Shown here: in pieces, positions 28,548 through 29,976 of the stretch
Layout of the letters: each line of letters starts with the position of its first letter
How positions within the stretch are numbered: the first letter of the stretch is position 1
Virus record (IMG/VR): IMGVR_UViG_3300050014_000204
Coordinates: 1-29,976 of that record
Source of the DNA: a virus
Direction: 5' to 3' (one strand)
Length of the DNA: 29,976 nucleotides
Program-made: the position numbers and the translations under genes
The notes under the pieces: model-generated
The model's input: only the letters and a program-made list of their open reading frames with translations
What the model was told of the DNA's origin: nothing
The model's database searches: none

Positions 28548-29279
28548 ATGATTGATGCAAATTTCCAAATCACCAATCAAGTAGGCTTCCCTATCGCGAA
28601 CTTATCAACCATCGTAGCCGCAGCCGGTCCCGGTGCCGCTGGAACATTAACCGGCGCTGCCAGTCCCGCAACAACTCTATCAGGAATCACTGGGCCTAAC
28701 TTCAATCTCCAACTGGATGGAGATCCGACTCCCCGAAATATCGCCCTTACTAATACCGATGCAACCGGGGCAAATATCGCGGCTGAAATTCAGAGCGTGG
28801 CCCGCGCGCTATCTGGCGTACCCGCTAGCTATGCCGCCATGACATGTACTTTTATCAACAGCAAATATGTTATTACATCTGGTGCCATAGGCAGCGCATC
28901 ACAGGTAGTAGTGACAGCAGGAGCAACTGCCGCAGGTTCCACGACAGATATTGCCGCTACAACTTTAAAACTCTTAACGGGTACCGTGGCAGTCCAGGGC
29001 ACTGACGCAGGCATACTTGTAACAGGTACCCCCCCGGCACAGAATCCCTATGTAGCCAAAGAAAACACACGGGCGCGTCTATGGGTTACAAGCGATACCG
29101 CTGGTACATTGTATCTTATTAAAGACGGAGTATCCATTAAACTCAATGCCGGTGCCGCTCTGACCGTCGGCGTTCCGGTGGCCATTTCTGACTTGCCACT
29201 GATGTATGGCTCTGCCTATAATCTGGCATTCTCCGCAGCCGGCGCACAACTCCAAATCAGCTGGATTGGTGGAATGTAG
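28548..29279 (+). CDS. Putative virion structural protein
   Basis: A 243-residue ORF with AAAGGAGG ahead, very rich in Ala, Gly, Thr and Ser. The centre (about 55-150) has the pattern NIALTNTDATGANIAAEIQS, then MTCTFINSKYVITSGAIGSA and SQVVVTAGATAAGSTTDIAA, seen in beta-rich modules of phage sheath and decoration proteins. The C-terminal 80 residues (RLWVTSDTAGTLYLIKDGVS onwards) look like another beta domain. Its position in the head module suggests a decoration or fibre-like protein; no exact family is recognised. GC content is a little above its neighbours. Confidence 0.6.
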   Translation: MIDANFQITNQVGFPIANLSTIVAAAGPGAAGTLTGAASPATTLSGITGPNFNLQLDGDPTPRNIALTNTDATGANIAAEIQSVARALSGVPASYAAMTCTFINSKYVITSGAIGSASQVVVTAGATAAGSTTDIAATTLKLLTGTVAVQGTDAGILVTGTPPAQNPYVAKENTRARLWVTSDTAGTLYLIKDGVSIKLNAGAALTVGVPVAISDLPLMYGSAYNLAFSAAGAQLQISWIGGM

Positions 29280-29318
29280 TTTTCCAAAATCTTATTTGCC
29301 ATAGAGCGAGGTGATCAC

Positions 29319-29976
29319 ATGGATTATTACGGAGACAAAATATCCCCCAATATGGTCATAACCCCAGAGGGATATTTGATCTGCCAAAATGTCCCGATTG
29401 GACGCACCGGATGGATGAATTATTACGGCCAAGAGCTCCCTGCAATATTTGGGGAACCTACGGGACAACCTTGCAAAGTATACCGCAGCCCGGAAGAATT
29501 ATTCAGCCCGGCTACAATAGCAAGCTTTGAAGGGAAGCCGGTAACAAATACTCATCCTACTGCCAGTCTCGATATAAATACAGTGCCTATGACCGAAAGG
29601 GGCCATGCTCAGAATGTTCGCCGCGATGGCGAATTTTTAGTTGCTGACCTCTATGTCAATGATGCCGGGCTAATATCGGAGGTGCAGAACGAGATCAAGC
29701 GTGAAGTATCCAGCGGATATAATTGCTCTTGGCATAAAATCGGGGACGGTCAATACGAACAGCGTGATATAGTCGGGAACCATGTTGCTATAGTTCCCAA
29801 TGGAAGAGCAGGTCCCAAAGTGGCCATACAAGATTCAAAGCCGGAAGAAGAAAAAAAGAAGATGGAGGTAAAAAAGAGCATGAAGGTAAGCAAACAGATA
29901 CTAACTGCACTTGGTTTCAAACAATTTGTGCAAGATGCAGAACCAGAGGACATTGCGAAGGCAATGGAGGCCATGA
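29319..29976 (+). CDS. DUF2213 protein (putative head maturation protease), runs off the right edge
   Basis: The frame opens at ATG 29319 with GCGAGGTGAT just ahead and stays open to the window end (at least 219 codons). It matches DUF2213: EGYLICQNVPIGRTGWMNYY, then FEGKPVTNTHP, EVSSGYNCSWHK and GNHVAIVPNGRAGPKVAIQD. Members lie between the minor head and major capsid genes and are thought to act as the prohead protease, sometimes with a scaffold part; the Lys- and Glu-rich stretch near residue 175 may begin that part. The catalytic set cannot be confirmed here. The capsid gene is expected just beyond. Confidence 0.82.
   Translation, partial: MDYYGDKISPNMVITPEGYLICQNVPIGRTGWMNYYGQELPAIFGEPTGQPCKVYRSPEELFSPATIASFEGKPVTNTHPTASLDINTVPMTERGHAQNVRRDGEFLVADLYVNDAGLISEVQNEIKREVSSGYNCSWHKIGDGQYEQRDIVGNHVAIVPNGRAGPKVAIQDSKPEEEKKKMEVKKSMKVSKQILTALGFKQFVQDAEPEDIAKAMEAM

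Overview
The window is the left and central part of a temperate phage or prophage of a low-to-mid-GC Gram-positive host. The gene families (YqaJ/DUF1351/RecT recombination cassette, Phage_rep_org_N initiator, DUF2303-like and 'replication terminator' proteins, DUF4373, DUF1073 portal, DUF2213), the strong GGAGG-type ribosome binding sites and the sigma-A-like promoters fit Firmicutes, probably Clostridia or Negativicutes. The genus cannot be fixed from the sequence alone. No rRNA, tRNA, CRISPR array or insertion sequence was seen.

Layout. 1-300: leftward 5' part of an FtsK/SpoIIIE-type ATPase cut by the window edge. 300-3520: control region with two versions of the same early module (XRE regulator, antirepressor, short conserved ORF). 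A divergent XRE repressor/Cro-like pair with matching operator half-sites at 1972 and 2056 sits between them. 3536-6906: small early genes and the recombination cassette (YqaJ exonuclease, DUF1351, RecT). 6939-12741: many small, often overlapping accessory genes, including a hexapeptide-repeat protein with an 18-bp tandem repeat, an XF1762-family protein, a DNA methyltransferase, and the pair 'replication terminator' plus DUF2303-like. 12813-15746: a leftward Arc-type gene, an HNH nuclease, the replication initiator (with iteron-like repeats in its linker) and a DnaB-type helicase. 15749-20446: a rightward accessory run with a second HNH nuclease, DUF1064, a MazG-like protein, a possible late regulator and a YkgJ-type cysteine-cluster protein.

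20651-21371: a leftward three-gene cassette ending in a ribbon-helix-helix gene. It has its own promoter, a three-half-site operator at exact 8-bp steps inside that promoter, and a bidirectional terminator. 21522-22591: a new rightward promoter, a DUF559/Vsr-like nuclease and a tiny ORF. 22605-22705: four consecutive stem-loops. 22743-29976: DUF4373 and then the packaging/head module (small and large terminase, portal, two small proteins, Mu gpF-like minor head protein, a structural protein, and a DUF2213 protein running off the right edge).

Working together: the switch and antirepressors decide lysogeny versus lytic growth. YqaJ and RecT handle recombination, and the initiator and DnaB open and unwind a likely intragenic origin. 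The terminase-portal-head genes package the product. The most interesting candidates are the leftward RHH-controlled cassette (architecture like anti-CRISPR/Aca loci), the iteron-like origin, the duplicated immunity module with a visible recombination junction, and the stem-loop cluster before the packaging genes.
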